Assembly: GCF_012273895.1 (NCBI RefSeq)
Contig: NC_052110.1
Coordinates: 2,852,001 to 2,916,000, forward strand
DNA: 64,000 nt
Reading direction: 5' to 3'
DNA from: Zerene cesonia
Taxonomy: Eukaryota > Arthropoda > Insecta > Lepidoptera > Pieridae
Below the pieces are notes generated by a model. The model saw nothing but the letters and a program-made list of their open reading frames with translations, made no database searches and was not told the DNA's origin. Shown here in pieces: positions 12,000 to 24,834 of this stretch; within the stretch, counting starts at the first letter, position 1; every line of letters begins with the position of its first letter. Both the position numbers and the translations under genes were made by a program.

Positions 12000-12165
12000 C
12001 TGTACAACATAATATGTAATTTCTGTACCTTTTTTTTTTTTTTTTTTTTAGTGGAAACTTTGCTGATATGTGTATTGTATATGTCTATAATCTATAAGAA
12101 TAATTGTATTGTTTGTATCCCAAAGATAAATAAATAAATAAAATAAAAATAAATAAAACACACTC
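12000..12165 (+). repeat. T20 tract and (AAAT)n-rich tail, probable retroelement 3' end
   Basis: A run of about 20 T at 12030-12049 is followed by some 75 bases of unique-looking sequence. Then come repeated AAATAAATAAATA units at about 12126-12157, as often seen at retroelement 3' ends. No duplication or coding remnant was identified, so the class is open. Confidence 0.35.
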
Positions 12166-14062
12166 CAATAGCACTTCGTAGACAGTTAAAACTATGATGA
12201 AATTAAAATATAAAATTAAAAATCGCCAATCAATAAAAATAAAATGTACCAAAGTAACCAGGCGAACTGCTTATCAATTTATTGATTCGATATTCAAGAA
12301 GATGACGTTTATAAGATTGACACAGATAAAAAAAAAAGATTGGCTTATGCAACAAACACTTTCCACTGCAATGACGGATGGTTTCCCAAGAGAAAACATA
12401 TTGTTTCCGATAAAGTTTGATAGCATCGATGCGAGATTAAAATCTCCTCGTAATGGTTGAAACAAACGAATACAAGCATTCAGTATTCACTCGTAGAACA
12501 TTGTTGATTTTTAATTGATACGACTCCCATAGTCCATGGCTTGTTTAATAAAACGTTCCCGATGGAAAGGTGGTGAAATTTTCCGAAATTTTACTTGGGG
12601 TACTATCATTTAGATTTGTCCCCACTACAGGGATACATGTCGCCTATGAAAGATACTTACAGACACTAACTATAAATAGTATAAACACATCAATAACACC
12701 AACATGTTACTTGGGTAAAATATATAAATATTATGAAGGTATTGATATCTTACGGACAACATGATGACGCGACATACCTGTAACAAATAAAACAGATATA
12801 CGTTAATATTTAAGGTATAAAAGAGAAGAAATACATAATTAAGAAAAAAAAATTGCAAATATTTACAATATGTGTATTCACTACTTATATTTCAGTTTTT
12901 ATATAAACGAATAGATAGTTTTCTACGGTTTCTTTTAATTCCCATTATTTTATACTTCTGTAAAATTTACTTTTCAAGCTATTCCTTGTACAAACTACTT
13001 CAAATAAAAAGATCAAATGCGACGTATAAATAAATGTAAATAGACTACAACATCTACGTATGATCCCGTATATCTTTCCCATAGGTATAGAAAAGCCGAG
13101 TGCAGTTCTCTTCTGTATAAATCACACACGCTTAAACAATATACACGTACAATCATTATTCGTACATTGATTCGATAGGAAATGTTATGGTCTGGTGATT
13201 TGCAACAACTCAAAAGCGAGGCGTGGTGTCCATCCATCAAGGTACGATCGTTATGAATTATTATCCAGTGATTATTTATCGACTCTGGGTTCGATTCCGC
13301 GTTTCGGTTTCTCTTGTCAGCCTTAGCAATGGAGGTATTCATATAGGGTGACATGTATCTTGATATCTATAAGTACATTATAATATGATGAGGCAAGTTT
13401 TTATTGAAAAACGAAATGAACTTTGACGCTGGACGTTTGTAACAAAATTGTCAATACGGTTCATGAAAATAATAATTCACCTAATTGATTAATTTAACTG
13501 CATTCGGTAGACAAGATTAACGATTAGACAGCCATTTTATGATACAATTTGAATTTTGAAAACGATGTACAGCTATTACGAATTTGTCTGTAGGTTCTGC
13601 CGATGACTATATATGATAACGAATCTAGTTTTTTTATAACTGCGAAAACAATTTCACCAAAAGCAATCTCGTATTTGAGAACAAAAGCTTACGATACTCA
13701 TACCTTGACCCGTCTATTCGTATTTAACTACGTATTTCTCGTTGCATATACGTTACGCAACACGGTTTAATCGTCTAAGGAAGTAACAACGCTACGAACT
13801 TTTGTTCGAGCGGAAAACTGTCGCCAGGGAAACATTACCTACAACCGAAGAGTACAAGAGAAATTCAGTACAATGGCCACGACGCAAGCCCATAACATGC
13901 TAAGCGATAGACGACAAAATACATGGAAATAAATGATACATTGATCAGGAAATCAAATACATAGAAGTGTGGATATACATAGATATGAATAATATCGGGT
14001 ATAGTGTATTAAATAAATTCTGTATTCTGTACATCGGTACCCAACTGATCAGAAACTCTAAA

Positions 14063-14215
14063 TCTATATGTATAAAAATGATCCCTATTTCCCTTGGTCA
14101 CGCCATCACGCGTGAACGGCTGGACCGATTTCAAAAATTCTTTCACAATTAGAAAGCTGAAATTATACTAAGTGAGATAGGCTATACATATACCACGGGT
14201 GAGGCGAAAAGCTAA
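14063..14215 (+). mobile_element. Non-autonomous Helitron-like element, second family
   Basis: It begins TCTATATGTATAAAAATGA after an A and ends CACGGGTGAGGCGAAAAG then CTAA before T. It contains CACGCGTGAACGGCTGGACC, a block I recognise as widespread in lepidopteran DNA. The TC start and CTRR end between host A and T fit Helitrons. The terminal hairpin is weak. Confidence 0.55.
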
Positions 14216-17200
14216 TACAAAATAAATATGAGTGACATCTTAATTTCTTGCTAAAAATAAAGTTTCTATATTTATTAAACCTGTTAAATTATTACTATAA
14301 CATGTTTAAAAACATTTTTTTACATTTAAATCATTATGATATTTAAATAAGTATTGTATGTAAAATACTCAAGGAAACTTTCACGATACAGGTAGGGAAA
14401 ACTTCTTCAAACTACGGCACCAGAGTTAAATAAAGTCGATATAATGGGTGATAAGTCAGACCTAGCCCAGTTGCCATGTATAAAATATAAGCTGCAAGAA
14501 GAATAATATAATCAGGAGTTATAAAGCAATGTCTTGTATAGTATACTGCTGCTATTTAAAACGATTCACGGTTCGTGAAAAGCCGAGACAACATTATCAA
14601 CTTGTATAATCGAACAGGGAGATATATGGGGTTAATATTACTCTGAAATATCAGGAACTAAGCACCGAGCAGGTGTGGCAAAACATTAAATTATTACCAA
14701 ACACGGAATGCCTGACAGACACTTGCATAAAGCAATACTGGTGCCTATTACAACCGTACCGAATTGAAGTATCATTAAAGACGAGGAAACGTTAATATTG
14801 AGTGGGAAAGCCCTTCATTTGCATCGCTATCTTATTCGAGACACATACAATTATTGCTCACGTCAGAAAATTCTGCTCGAAACGAGTTAATATTTGCTCG
14901 GCCAGTGCAAAACCAACAACTGTATTACGGACACTGGATCGTATAATCTGTAATTGAAAACCACCAGCTCAATGGCTGTTTACGATGAGAATTTTCGAAC
15001 GCACCATGTTTATGCTAATGTTACTAAGACTTGAAGAGTCTATTGTTTAGTTAAATGACGGTAATAACAATCAAGTCGTATTTCTTGTACGCTTATTACG
15101 CCTCGGCGCGGCCGTCGAGAGGAACATTGAAATCGTCATTATTTTACTTTCTATAAGGCTCGCGTACTTTGTAATTATCGCTTGATTTGAGTGTCTTTGT
15201 ATTCCGTTTGACCTCGGACGCTGAGCTGCGAATTATCCAATCGCGTCGAGTTGATAAAGTGAAATTTCCGCAGAGCTTTAAACACGTTGCATGCATTGGT
15301 AGGATCGTGACGATGTCGCCAGTGTTACTGTTATCAATAGCACAATCGTCACTAAGCGCTGGCTACTGCCATTTCTAAAGTACTGCGAGCACATGAAAGT
15401 TATTTGTCCACTAGCTTAGGTTTATTAACAACTATGAAAATATAAAAAAACACTCGATGTAGTAGGAAATGTATTATTAGTAATTACTAATTGCATAACT
15501 GTGGAATACATTTTATTACATATTTTCTTAGCACCATAACGAGGTTCAAAACCTGTTATGCAAAAAAGACGACCATTTAACATTCTTGCTGGGTTCATAT
15601 AACCACTATCCAAAACATCTCGAGAAATAAAGATGCAAGATGCAACATTTAAAATGAAGTCACGACATAACATGTTAAGCTAGGTTTTGAATACAAAAAG
15701 TAAATATTCTGAGAAGTTTAGAAAGCTCATGGGCGACACCAGTAAACGCGAAATCGCATTAATGTTGAGTATTCTTGGACACTAGATATAGACAATGGGT
15801 TTATGGTCAATATTGTCGTTGTAAATGTGCCTTAGGTTAGAATAAATGTTACGGCTTAACAGAATAATGACGGTCCTGAACCTGATGGACGGACAACACA
15901 CGAAGCAAGGGTGAAAGCAATAAAACCGGAGGTCAATGGGTAATGCGCGGAGCGAATAGCCATCTTAAAGAGCGCTGGTAGCATTTAATGATGGGATGCG
16001 ATTGCAAGAGTGGACTACTTTTGCGACCTGTCTAAATTGATTGTTTATGGCCTTTTAGTGGAGTATTTTTAAACACTTGTAGAGATAATAATTATCTGCG
16101 TATCTTGCCTTTTATTTTGAAGATTATTCTATTTTAGGAATGCTTGACAAATGTTGAATATAAACTTTAAACAAATAAAATTATTTCGTAAAGAGCAAGA
16201 AATCAATCATCGTTAATCAAATATTATATAAATATAAACAATGGTATAAGGGGAAAATATAAATTTAGAACTGTAAAACTTTACATAATCAAACTGATCA
16301 AATTTTCCCGAGTATTTCAAATTTTATCATCACACTCGCGTACTCTTTGGCAATTGTAGATTGAAAACTAGGTAACCATAAGCCTAATTATAACGGTAAA
16401 CACGAAGTCAGCGAGGCGGCACTGTGTGACATACGCGTGATTCCATCGCACAGTAATGACACTACTAACAGAAAATTACCGACAAATGATAGACACCCGA
16501 CAAATGAAAACAGGTCAATGCGTATAGAAAATATATGAGCGTTATTGAGGAAATAATAAAATCCCATTAAACAATACAAAGCTCCAATGGTGGACACTTG
16601 CATTCGCGATTATTTATTGTCAAGGTGTGTAAAATATATCCATTAGGATTTACAATTTCTATGCCACCATCATCGTATTTTTTTCTAATATGGGAAATCA
16701 CTAATTACATTTATCCTATGGTCTTAATTCTAGAAGCAATCTGCTTTAAAGTCGTAACTATTTAGATACAATTGCAAGATGAAATGGCGGCTAAAACTCA
16801 TGTTACAATGTTAACCGGAAGAGATCTGACTATCGATGGGTAAGTAATAAGTCGTAAAAGTAGATTAATGGAGGACAGGATGAGACACAATGGCACACCA
16901 ACCGGATGCTTCGATTAAAAAGGGTCCGACCTTGTACTACGAATAGATAAAGGGCAATTGTAAGGTTGAGTTAGCATTGCAGACGGATTTTACGGTTTTC
17001 AATTATGGTAGGTTAAATAGATGGAATTTAACAAAGAAAAATTTCCTACAAATCTTTAAGAACAAAGAAATAGAAACTTAATTGACATTTATACTCAAGC
17101 GTTTGATTTAATACTCGTAGAATCTACTATCGAACGAGATAGATGCATGGAATGGAACGATGTACGTACACAGCTATATTTTTAGCAAACTAAACTCACT

Positions 17201-17847
17201 TTCCACAAACAAATAAAAAAGCTCTATAAAATACATAATCCACAAATACAGCCACCATTCTATATTTAGAATCAGTACAGCGATTACCAATTTGCATGTT
17301 GCCCAAGCCTGATATTATGTCCTTCTGGGTTCGCAATTATATATCAATTAAGCGTTGGTCTATTATTACAAGAACTTTCCTGGACAACGTGCTGCAATTA
17401 CGTAATGTGACCAGTCTGAGTTATGGTCCAGCTAATAGTGATCACGATAACAACACGAAACTGGTGAATTTATAGCTAGTGTTGATAAAACTACCAACAG
17501 ATAAATAGTAATAAAGGCCTAAACAGCCGCGGCCAGCAACCGACATATTTAATAAAGTTACATAAAACAAATGTAGGCTACGTTTATAATTTGAGTCGTC
17601 GGATTGTAATCTCGCTTGTAGATACTATCGTCAATTGTTGCGAATAGTTCATTAGAACAAACAGACGCAAACCGAGCTCGGGATTGAACAAAATAATTTA
17701 TTGTTAGTACGAGACCACGAACATAGGTTAAGCAAACTTATCTACATCGTTAACATGTCACAAACAACGTTTACATGATTCACCATAAATTCTAAATGTT
17801 TAATTTATTTGATGGAGTTATATGTGTAAGATATCTATCTTCTTCTA
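14216..17847. other. Non-coding stretch, no gene seen
   Basis: AT-rich DNA with scattered short ORFs that have no domains, no conserved motifs and no coherent exon structure. No repeats recognised. Confidence 0.5.
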
Positions 17848-18032
17848 TCTATATATATAAAATTCTCGTGTCACAGTTTTCGTTGCCATACTCCTCCGAA
17901 ACGGCTTGACCGATTCCTCTGAAATTTGGTAAGCATATTGGGTAGGTCTGAGAATCGGCCAACATCTATTTTTTATCCCGATATTCCTACGGGATACGGA
18001 CTTACGCGAGTGAAACCGCGGGGCGCAGCTAG
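17848..18032 (+). mobile_element. Chimeric non-autonomous Helitron
   Basis: The 5' half starts TCTATATATATAAAATTCTC and runs to AGAATCGGCCAACATCTATT, matching the element at 30238-30413. From TTTTTATCCCGATATTCC onward it matches the 3' half of the Lep1-like family, including hairpin CGCGAGTGAAACCGCG and terminal CTAG. The switch occurs inside a T-rich shared stretch. It is a single element with one 5' end and one 3' end, so the mix reflects a template switch or modular evolution, not two adjacent insertions. Confidence 0.75.
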
Positions 18033-20628
18033 TTTATTATAAAATTGTTTTCGTGTTCTTAGAGTTGAATGAGCAGAATTCGATATTGTGCCATCACGTC
18101 ATAATAAGAGATTTAACGCAAAGAGTAGTAAATTGACTAGATGATTAACAAAATTAACGAACTTACTAGGTCATAACAATGATTCTGGGTAATGCATATT
18201 TTGCATGACAATATAGTATAAAGCTGGTTTCTATCAATTGTGATATGCACCAATTCACACACAATGATAAAGAGATAAATATCATACGACCCGTATTAGC
18301 GAAGTACGAACAATGCATGATGATAGTTTTATCTGGATTTTTATCGACAAAAAATGCTACAGAATAAATTGGTTGTCATGGTAATGAACTAACAAATACG
18401 CACAGACAGTTGCCTAGTTGGTCCGACAACTGAATAAATAATTCACGACGGCAATCGATAGAGGATAAGATAAACTCAGTATCTGCTACCCTTGCAAATA
18501 AAAGCTAGAGATTATCTTAAATACACTTATCAGTTTAATACTACGGTTAAACGTTCACTAAGATTATACAATTTTCTTACTCCAATTGACTACTAATTTG
18601 ATATTATATAAATGCTTCGCTCGGGTCATTTATAAGACGTCGATGGCGTTCATAGTATCACTTGTAATTCCTAGGAAATTGATGCAATGCTCTTTATTCT
18701 CACACGTAATTTATAACACGCGTAATAATAACAATAAATCCAATTCGAGTTTATTAATACGGAAAGCAATTAATCTTCCAGTTGAATTGTGGTATATAAG
18801 TGCGGAAATTTGTAAATAAATCGAGTTCTGAAGCGTGAAAGTCTAATTAATTGAAACCAATCTAAAACGTTAGGCCAGACCTACCATTAAAACCGATAGC
18901 TCCGAATAAGTACACGCTGATATCACGATGAAACGAACAGGGTTACAACATTTGCTCTTCCACTGGTAATGATATGCAATAACTTAATGTTGATAGCAAT
19001 TAAGGTGAGAATCCTGGAGCTGTTTCATTTAACTCACTGTATTACCTCGGAGGTGAAGTAACAGACTACAATTATAAGAATACGGAAAGGTGTTAAGATA
19101 GCTGTCGTGAAGGCGGAGTTGGTTAGATATTAAAGTTTATATCCAATCTTGGCTAGATATCGTTTCTGTCTATTATGAAGCAAGATTGGCACTTGAAGAT
19201 ACAACTTGGTTGACGGAGTTGTATAATATGGTGAATTTCAGTAGTTTGTGTTTTTTCCCTTAACTTCAGAAAATATCGTTTACAATGTAACACAAACGGT
19301 ACATTATAATGAAATAATAAACCTATTCGAAATTAAACACAAGCGAAGGAACTCGTTCAAGGCAGTCTAATTATAACGATTCATATTAGCCACGGACGTA
19401 ATTATCAGATTGAATAGCGTCAAAATAGGAAAGCGCAATGAGCTTCCAGGCGAAAATAAAGTGAAAGTTAGTATTGCTGCGAAAATTTCCTTGTGTTTCA
19501 GAGACCATAGGGCAACACGCGTGTCGGGTAGCTCTAAGCGGGCGACCTTTCACCTACCGAGATGAAGATACGAATGCACGCGATAATTGAGGCGTAGCAG
19601 CCTCACAAACGAATTGTAAGTAGTTGAATTACACCCATTAAACACGGTATTGCACATTGAGCTATAAGCCAATTGAAATGAAGGGAATGATTATCCACGT
19701 CATGTACGTGTGCGGTTAATGACTTTGACACGAGATGGGACTTGGAAGTATTTAGGTTGTTTGTGGCAGGGCTTATGGTTTTAGCATCAGCTGCAATCAG
19801 TTGTAACTGTTCACTAAATTGTTTCTGCCTGGTAAATACGAGGTCATCCATTGTTAAACTCATTGTTTAACCTAAATTTCTATTGATTACCATAACATAT
19901 GTATTCCTAAATTGATTCATTCAAATAAACAACTACTACTCAACCTTAATTTTTTTATAATCGTAGGTTTAAGTAGCGTTTCTTAATTTTTACTTACTGA
20001 CGATACCAATTAACTAAAAATCAATCTATAAATACTCAAAAAACAAAAACCACAGACCAGCATTCACCGCATCTGATAGTTAGTACCTAACAGATCCGTG
20101 AATTACAACAATCGCTGCCCATACAATATAATTACATCGTCGAATTGAGCAATACGCAATTGGCTTTTGATTTAGCAACACGCCGTCCATCTCGAACGTC
20201 ATTTAAACTATATTATGCAGTTAATTTCCCCGACTCACTTGAGACAGCCCGGGGCGCTGCAAACGGGCATTGTTGCTGATTTTTAGCCACATTACATTAT
20301 CTTATATTGCGTGGCACGACCACTTTCGCGGCGCTTTCTAAATTTGCAAAAAAGATTAGAAGAACATATACCCACTTACTTTATTGTATGTAACGAAATA
20401 AAATACACAGAAGTGCAGCGGCAAATGTTTGCAGATAAATAATAATATATGTAATTTTAACACGAATATATTCGATATTTTTTGCCCGTTTACTTGCAGA
20501 TAAATATCAAATGAATGCAATGCACGTGCTCACTTTGTTTTCGAAGCAAAATCTTTTATAACTTAGGATGAAAAAATTCCACGCATCAAAGTTATGCATT
20601 TAAAATTAATTAAACATTTTCAATTGGT
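18033..20628. other. Non-coding stretch, no gene supported
   Basis: AT-rich. The one ORF with a slightly protein-like composition is the minus-strand frame at 19603-19863 (starts MSLTMDDLVFTRQK). It has no recognised domain and is not called as a gene. Confidence 0.45.
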
Positions 20629-20770
20629 TTTCAACGGACTTCAAAAAAAAGGAGGAGGTTTAATTAATTCGACTGTGCTTTTTTGCCTTCGTAACCTATT
20701 CTGTATTTTGCTGACCGATTTTGCTGAGTATAATTTTTTTTTAATACATTCGACATACCTGCATCGATAG
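20629..20770 (+). repeat. Dispersed repeat beginning TTTCAACGGACTTCAAAAA
   Basis: The stretch carries an A-run, GGAGGAGGTTTAATTAATTC and TGACCGATTTTGCTGA. Its start matches the reverse complement of the fragment ending at 1262. It is a recurring family I have seen in lepidopteran sequence. Class unknown and boundaries approximate. Confidence 0.5.
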
Positions 20771-21832
20771 ACATAAATAATCAATCTGCATATGTATGAA
20801 ACTTTTACAGTACGAGCCTATAACGCTGCGCTTTTTATTTTTGAAACTGACTTTCAAAAACAAACATTTTCGGCAAGCGTAAACTGATTCAAAACTTCTT
20901 TTTATTAGTCGTTTTGATTTTTATATCTGGTACACAGCAAGTCTATAATAAGTTACGGGATTACACTTTAAGACACATGAATGGACTTAAAAATATTTAA
21001 ACAGAGCTGTCAATTGTCAAGAATTTCTTTACATATATATGTATTATAAGTAATATTTCTTCTGTACGTGTGTTTGTCACTGAGCTTGAAATTGGATTCG
21101 AGAATGGTTGAGATTTACAATTCGATATGAGATTGCTATACGAATAAATATACTACAACTGATTATAAAATAATGACGAGACAAAAAAAAAATATTATTA
21201 CGAAATTGATACGAAATCATTACTATTTCGTATTGAAACTATAAAAAAAAAAACAAAAAGCATAATATTCTGTCATACCGCTCTCTTCCAATACTGCTAA
21301 ATATAAAAATAAATATTCAGTAGACTAATCGCATGCAAATTCAACCAACAATATATGCATCAAAGAAAGCCCAGTTGGAAGTGAGTTTCCTTTCAACAAG
21401 GGCATTATTTTCTCCACACGGGGAGTTCGGCTACTGGAGGGCACGATGCTATCTCAAGCCGGCCGACACTTGAGAAATACCCTCGCCTACTTAAACGCGC
21501 AATCGTTTCATACCCGTTTTTAATCGACATTGAAAAATATTTCCTGCGCTTGGCCGAAACGAATTTCTAATGCATTGCTTTCTAGCATTTTCACATTGAT
21601 CAGTGATTATATGGACACTCGTCTTACTGTTGATTTTATTTGACTTCCCGCACGCGCTTACATGGAGACGTTATTCAGATATAGAAACTTACATTGCCGT
21701 CAAATTTTGTTTTCAAGGTGTTTATTTATTTACGATCAAATAAAGGAATTGGAGCTTTGAATTTGTTCGTAAGTTTAGGCGTAACAATTCCATGAATAAG
21801 ACACGCAGACAGAAATGACTTATCCTACTAAT
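20771..21832. other. Non-coding stretch, no gene seen
   Basis: AT-rich with several homopolymer A runs (for example near 21185 and 21245). No ORF or repeat could be supported. Confidence 0.5.
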
Positions 21833-22022
21833 ATTATAAATGCGAAAGTTTGTAAGGATGTGTGTGTGTTTGTTGCTCTTTCACGCAAAAACTACTGAAC
21901 CGGTTGCAATGAAATTTGGTACGTAGATAGCTGAACAACTGTAATGACCTATAGGCAACTTAATATTCCCATATTCCGACGGGATACGGACTTACGCGGG
22001 TGAAACCGCGGGGCGCAGCTGG
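21833..22022 (+). mobile_element. Non-autonomous Helitron (Lep1-like)
   Basis: It starts TCCTACTAATATTATAAATG after an A and ends with hairpin CGCGGGTGAAACCGCG, then GGGCGCAG and CTGG before T. CTGG is within the CTRR consensus but differs from the CTAG of other copies. Internal blocks are complete, length 190 bp, no ORF. Confidence 0.85.
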
Positions 22023-22770
22023 TATGTAATAAAAGCTGTGCAACACGGCAACAGTGGCAACAGCAAGTATTACTACAGCTTACATGTTATTGTGATACAT
22101 ATGTTGCATCAGTACTAAGTATTTTTAAAACAAGTTCAGTGGTGTCATGTAAAAGAGCAAACATATACTTTCATGTTTATAAAATTAGTATAAGACAAAT
22201 ATCATTAACGTTTAAAGATGTCAAAAGCGTTAAACATCACGAAGTAAATTATTTTTAAGTTGTTAGCTTTAAATTAAAACGATTAATATTGTACGCAAAA
22301 GTCGCCTATAGCACTGTAATATAACACTACAAAAACAATTGAAACTATGCACTTTCGCTACAATAGATTAATATAAAATATAAAACAATCGAACCTAACA
22401 AATAAGCAGTATTCACGATCCGTGAACAGCGCAGTTCCCACGCACGTCGGTGACGACGACCGTTAGCACAACAACAAACGAAGCTATCGATCAAATAACA
22501 CGCGGGTAAATAGATCCCTTCATAACTGCTCCTATCTCTTAAATATATTTGCAGTGATGCATACGGAGAAAGTATAAAGTAAACAGTTGGAACTTCATAA
22601 AAAAAAACCTTTTAAGAGGAATAAGCCGATTGTACATGCTCTTCACGCTCTCTAAAGCTTTGAAAACATTTTTTGGGAGCTTTGTGTTTTTCCAGTTAAA
22701 TATATCGCTTTTTATCAGTAACAAAAAAATAGTCGTGAACAAGTTGCAATTTCTTCAAAGTTTAAGGCCA
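22023..22770. other. Non-coding stretch, no gene seen
   Basis: AT-rich. A small CpG-richer patch near 22440-22470 (GCACGTCGGTGACGACGACC) has no gene attached. Confidence 0.45.
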
Positions 22771-22990
22771 TTTTTTATGATATCGTCGGCAATGGAGCTG
22801 GTGGGTCGCACTACCACCGCCCCTAAACATTTGGAGAGGCTTATGGTGGATTGCAGAGCTTACGCCTCTACAAATGGATTGCCGCCTTCAAATTGGAAAA
22901 GGATTAAGAAAGGATTGTCGAGAGGATAAAGGACTGGGAAGAGTAAGGAAAAGGATATGGGCATACACCGGCCTTCTCCTTTATCCAATT
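22771..22990 (+). repeat. Dispersed repeat with a short ORF, copy 1
   Basis: Shares long blocks with the minus-strand copy at 52205-52458: TTTTTTATG..TCGTC.., ATGGAG.T.GTG.GTCGC, ACTACCACCGCCC, TGGATTGCCG and AAGGACTGGGAAG. Both copies encode a peptide beginning FFM-x-SSAMELV. This copy lacks about 45 bases in the middle relative to the other and its frame then diverges. I do not recognise the peptide. It is probably a mobile-element remnant, though whether LINE, LTR or gene-derived cannot be told. Confidence 0.55.
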
Positions 22991-23690
22991 ATACAACATA
23001 GGATGAATCTAATCTTCAATTTGTGGTCCTATAGGAAAGAAGCCAATCAACATTTGCTTCATCAAGATAAAAGATACATCGTTATTTAACCAGTCAACAG
23101 CCTATCGCGCAGAAAACTCTGTACGCGAAGTAATCGTTAACGAAATCTCGGCGAGTCGAGCCATTAAAATTTCCGATCTAGATATTTAGGCACACGTCTA
23201 CATTTCACATTCCTCTAGTTAAAGCTAAACGTAACAAGCAAGAACGAATGTTAATTAAAACCGTATAAATCTCACAAACCGCGGTAGCGAAAGCAACTTG
23301 CCCGATCTTAAGCGTCGATAAATTTATTAATCACCCAGCTCAGGACCACAGGTACAATATAAACATCTCGATTCTATAATTACACTCGAGTCGAAATCGA
23401 TACAGATATCGAGTGCGACATAATCGTTTGCATTTAAATCACTGTTTATATCACCTCGGATTAACGCCCACACTGAAAACATTCATCGCCTGGACGATCT
23501 TATTGAGCCGTTTAGAAGTAATTGATATTTTATTCCCAGTGATTCATTCTGAGTTGTGCTATTCGACAACTATTGCTTTTTATTTGTAAAACCAACCTAT
23601 CAATCATATAAAACCTATTTTGTATAGTTGTTGTGTAAGAAATCACATAATTATTTTAAATTATTTAATTAAACCCACGATTATAAATCA
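22991..23690. other. Non-coding stretch, no gene seen
   Basis: Mixed-composition sequence without a supportable ORF. It ends at the Helitron that runs into the assembly gap. Confidence 0.45.
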
Positions 23691-24766
23691 CTAGCTATGA
23701 CCCGCGGTTGAAACCGCGTAAGTCCGTATCCCGTAGGAATATCGGTATAAAAAGTGCCTATGTGTTNNNNNNNNNNNNNNNNNNNNNNNNNNNNNNNNNN
23801 NNNNNNNNNNNNNNNNNNNNNNNNNNNNNNNNNNNNNNNNNNNNNNNNNNNNNNNNNNNNNNNNNNNNNNNNNNNNNNNNNNNNNNNNNNNNNNNNNNNN
23901 NNNNNNNNNNNNNNNNNNNNNNNNNNNNNNNNNNNNNNNNNNNNNNNNNNNNNNNNNNNNNNNNNNNNNNNNNNNNNNNNNNNNNNNNNNNNNNNNNNNN
24001 NNNNNNNNNNNNNNNNNNNNNNNNNNNNNNNNNNNNNNNNNNNNNNNNNNNNNNNNNNNNNNNNNNNNNNNNNNNNNNNNNNNNNNNNNNNNNNNNNNNN
24101 NNNNNNNNNNNNNNNNNNNNNNNNNNNNNNNNNNNNNNNNNNNNNNNNNNNNNNNNNNNNNNNNNNNNNNNNNNNNNNNNNNNNNNNNNNNNNNNNNNNN
24201 NNNNNNNNNNNNNNNNNNNNNNNNNNNNNNNNNNNNNNNNNNNNNNNNNNNNNNNNNNNNNNNNNNNNNNNNNNNNNNNNNNNNNNNNNNNNNNNNNNNN
24301 NNNNNNNNNNNNNNNNNNNNNNNNNNNNNNNNNNNNNNNNNNNNNNNNNNNNNNNNNNNNNNNNNNNNNNNNNNNNNNNNNNNNNNNNNNNNNNNNNNNN
24401 NNNNNNNNNNNNNNNNNNNNNNNNNNNNNNNNNNNNNNNNNNNNNNNNNNNNNNNNNNNNNNNNNNNNNNNNNNNNNNNNNNNNNNNNNNNNNNNNNNNN
24501 NNNNNNNNNNNNNNNNNNNNNNNNNNNNNNNNNNNNNNNNNNNNNNNNNNNNNNNNNNNNNNNNNNNNNNNNNNNNNNNNNNNNNNNNNNNNNNNNNNNN
24601 NNNNNNNNNNNNNNNNNNNNNNNNNNNNNNNNNNNNNNNNNNNNNNNNNNNNNNNNNNNNNNNNNNNNNNNNNNNNNNNNNNNNNNNNNNNNNNNNNNNN
24701 NNNNNNNNNNNNNNNNNNNNNNNNNNNNNNNNNNNNNNNNNNNNNNNNNNNNNNNNNNNNNNNNNN

Positions 24767-24808
<42 letters not shown>

Positions 24809-24834
24809 AAAATTGCTCGTTTAAAGATATAAGA
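23691..24834 (-). mobile_element. Longer Helitron copy interrupted by a 1000-N assembly gap
   Basis: Left of the gap, 23691-23766 matches the 3' end of the intact copies at 31649-32120 and 36947-37409, from CTAG through GTGCCTATGTGT. Right of the gap, a TA run and AATTGCTCGTTTAAAGATAT, ending ATAAGA at 24834, match their 5' end. Both sides belong to one element in one orientation. The Ns at 23767-24766 number exactly 1000, a typical placeholder for unknown length. ORFs crossing the gap are artefacts. Confidence 0.8.
24767..24804. repeat. (TA)n microsatellite at the gap edge
   Basis: An uninterrupted TA run of about 19 units directly follows the Ns. In the two intact copies the same site is a shorter TA-rich segment. 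Expansion of this run may be why the assembly broke here. Confidence 0.85.

Larger units (their letters stand above)
10416..14062. other. Non-coding stretch with minor motifs, no gene seen
   Basis: AT-rich. It holds a 20-base quasi-palindrome at 10710-10729 (arms AATCTCGTA/TACGAGATT) and a GC-richer block at 10840-10960 that contains TGACGTCA. A T20 run at 12030-12049 is followed by A/T-rich tail-like sequence to about 12165. ORFs here are short and without motifs. Confidence 0.5.

Noticed and set aside
13013..13354. 113-codon minus-strand ORF
   Set aside because: No motif, repeat match or splice evidence; composition typical of random AT-rich DNA.
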